64,000 nt of DNA, taken from Adenophora triphylla var. japonica (lineage: Eukaryota > Streptophyta > Magnoliopsida > Asterales > Campanulaceae). The notes beneath the pieces were generated by a model. That model was not told the DNA's origin. It saw only the letters and a list, made by a program, of their open reading frames with translations, and did no database searches. Made by a program: the position numbers and the translations under genes. Below, piece after piece: positions 62,965 through 64,000 of the stretch; position 1 is the first letter of the stretch; each line of letters opens with the position of its first letter. The stretch covers positions 372,001-436,000 of the forward strand of contig JAFEMH010001487.1 of the NCBI GenBank assembly GCA_022495995.1. The letters run 5' to 3'.

Positions 62965-64000
62965 ATGCAAGGTCGTCGTTCTTTGAAGCCTACATTGGTG
63001 CCATTGAACGACAACATAAATAGACTTAATAAAGCTAAAGACACTAAGCTTCTTGAGAAAGCATTTGAGGGCGATCCCCTCTTTAATCCATTTTTCTCGG
63101 ATTCGGACATCGAATCAGAACCCTCCACTACCGAGGTAGAGGAAGAGAAAGCCGAGATGGCAGTACCACCGGCACAAACTATGAATGATTTCCTGAGACC
63201 TAGGGTAGACACATCTACCTCTTGCATAGTGCTGTCCGATGCAGCCAAAAATCTAGAGGTCAAAGGACAATACTTTGCCATGTTGCCAAGCTTTCACGGA
63301 TTGCCTGGTGAGGATGCACTTACGTTCCTTAAAGAGTATATTATTGTTGTTGCTCAATTCTTGTTAAGACAGGGAGTGACTGAGGAGCAAATTAGATTAA
63401 AGTGTTTTCCTTACACTCTTAAGGGAGTGGCTAAAACATGGTTGCTGATGCTTGCACCGAGCAGCATTAGTACTTGGGTAGAATTGCAAGATGTGTTCCT
63501 TAAAAGATATTACCCACATCATCTGTTGGCTGGTTTTAGACAGAAACTGATGACATTTTCCCAAGATGTGGGGGAGCCCTTTCATGAGGCATGGGAAAGA
63601 TTTAATACATTGTTAATGCAATGTCCCCAACACAATTTTACACTACCCTCACTGAACCAAGCCTTCTATGATGGCTTGAATGACAATGGTCAATCAATGG
63701 TTGACAATGCTGCTGGAGGCTCAATAGGAGCCAAGACCCCGGATGAGACTAAAGCGTTATACGAGATGTTGAGTGCTAACTCTCAACAAAAGAGTTCGAG
63801 GGGTAAAACAAGGGGGGTACTTGAATTGAATGCTAGTGATAATATTTCAAAGCAGATTGCACTTTTAAATAATAAATTTGATAAATTGACTGCTTGTGGC
63901 ACTTCTGCTGGTGCCAATGTTATTACTAATTATTGTACAAATTGTGGTTTATCATCTCATGTGACTAATATGTGTCCAAGTGCAGCAAATTTCTCTTATC
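62965..64000 (+). CDS. gag: Athila-like gag polyprotein, open to the right edge (345 codons seen)
   Basis: The frame opens at ATG 62965, 35 bases after the primer site, and has no stop before the window ends, so it is a partial gene. Acidic N-terminal region (DSDIESEPSTTEVEEEKAE), then the retrotransposon gag core: FHGLPGEDALTFLKEY, RLKCFPYTLKGVAKTWLLML, STWVELQDVFLKRYYP, EPFHEAWERFNTLL, LNQAFYDGL and a DNAAGGSIGAKTPDE helix. A CCHC zinc knuckle, CTNCGLSSHVTNMC, spans 63934-63975 and should bind the packaged RNA. Product: capsid and nucleocapsid of virus-like particles. Position directly behind an apparently perfect primer site and the unbroken frame mark a young insertion. Confidence 0.9.
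   Translation, partial: MQGRRSLKPTLVPLNDNINRLNKAKDTKLLEKAFEGDPLFNPFFSDSDIESEPSTTEVEEEKAEMAVPPAQTMNDFLRPRVDTSTSCIVLSDAAKNLEVKGQYFAMLPSFHGLPGEDALTFLKEYIIVVAQFLLRQGVTEEQIRLKCFPYTLKGVAKTWLLMLAPSSISTWVELQDVFLKRYYPHHLLAGFRQKLMTFSQDVGEPFHEAWERFNTLLMQCPQHNFTLPSLNQAFYDGLNDNGQSMVDNAAGGSIGAKTPDETKALYEMLSANSQQKSSRGKTRGVLELNASDNISKQIALLNNKFDKLTACGTSAGANVITNYCTNCGLSSHVTNMCPSAANFSY

Overview
The window is plant nuclear DNA built almost entirely of transposable elements. I found no convincing intact host gene. A eudicot with a large, repeat-rich genome fits best: there is a long TTTAGGG (plant telomere-type) array, two Stowaway MITEs, hAT, Mutator-like, CACTA and Helitron DNA transposons, SIRE-like and other Ty1/copia elements, and Tat/Ogre and Athila-like Ty3/gypsy elements. 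I cannot name the species.

Layout. 1-3818 is the 3' end of a Tat/Ogre-type element (satellite-rich tail plus 3' LTR). 3966-6950 is a Mutator-like element with a 9-bp target duplication and two Stowaway MITEs inside. 7531-8769 is a non-autonomous hAT element (8-bp duplication) carrying a broken glycyl-tRNA synthetase exon. 9066-9678 looks like an LTR and 9984-11600 is a long-inverted-repeat element. 11720-15838 is a complete hAT element (8-bp duplication) with a decayed transposase. 15853-18124 holds two LTR remnants. 18297-23510 is a reverse-strand SIRE-like copia element with an extra 3' ORF. 23520-29553 is a CACTA-type complex containing telomere-like heptamer arrays around a DnaJ pseudogene. 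29554-32891 is a dead copia relic. 32892-40362 is a copia element with two LTRs about 98% alike but a ruined interior.

40437-49128 is a three-level nest: a Tat 5' LTR split by a solo LTR (B, duplication CCTCC), itself split by two further solo LTRs (A2, duplication CCTGT; C, duplication ATCAA). 49129-53224 is the shortened Tat interior with antisense ORFs. 53225-55927 is a reverse-strand Tat pol damaged by an LTR. 55931 to about 59690 is a reverse-strand Helitron with a canonical 3' end, a RepHel C-terminus, a 489-bp MULE-type MITE and an unrecognised intact 218-codon ORF. 59725-61484 is a reverse-strand Tat-type LTR. 61485-64000 is the 5' end of an Athila-like element whose gag is open for 345 codons and runs off the right edge; it is the longest clean reading frame here.

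The strongest unexplained theme is that many LTRs, from copia, Tat, Athila-like and another gypsy-like family, contain a small cluster of GC-rich 10-20 bp palindromes, often just 5' of the TATA box. In two related LTRs (B and C) the cluster occupies the same offset but has a different sequence. The second is the CACTA complex, where TTTAGGG, TATAGGG and TATAGTG heptamers form kilobase arrays inside a transposon.
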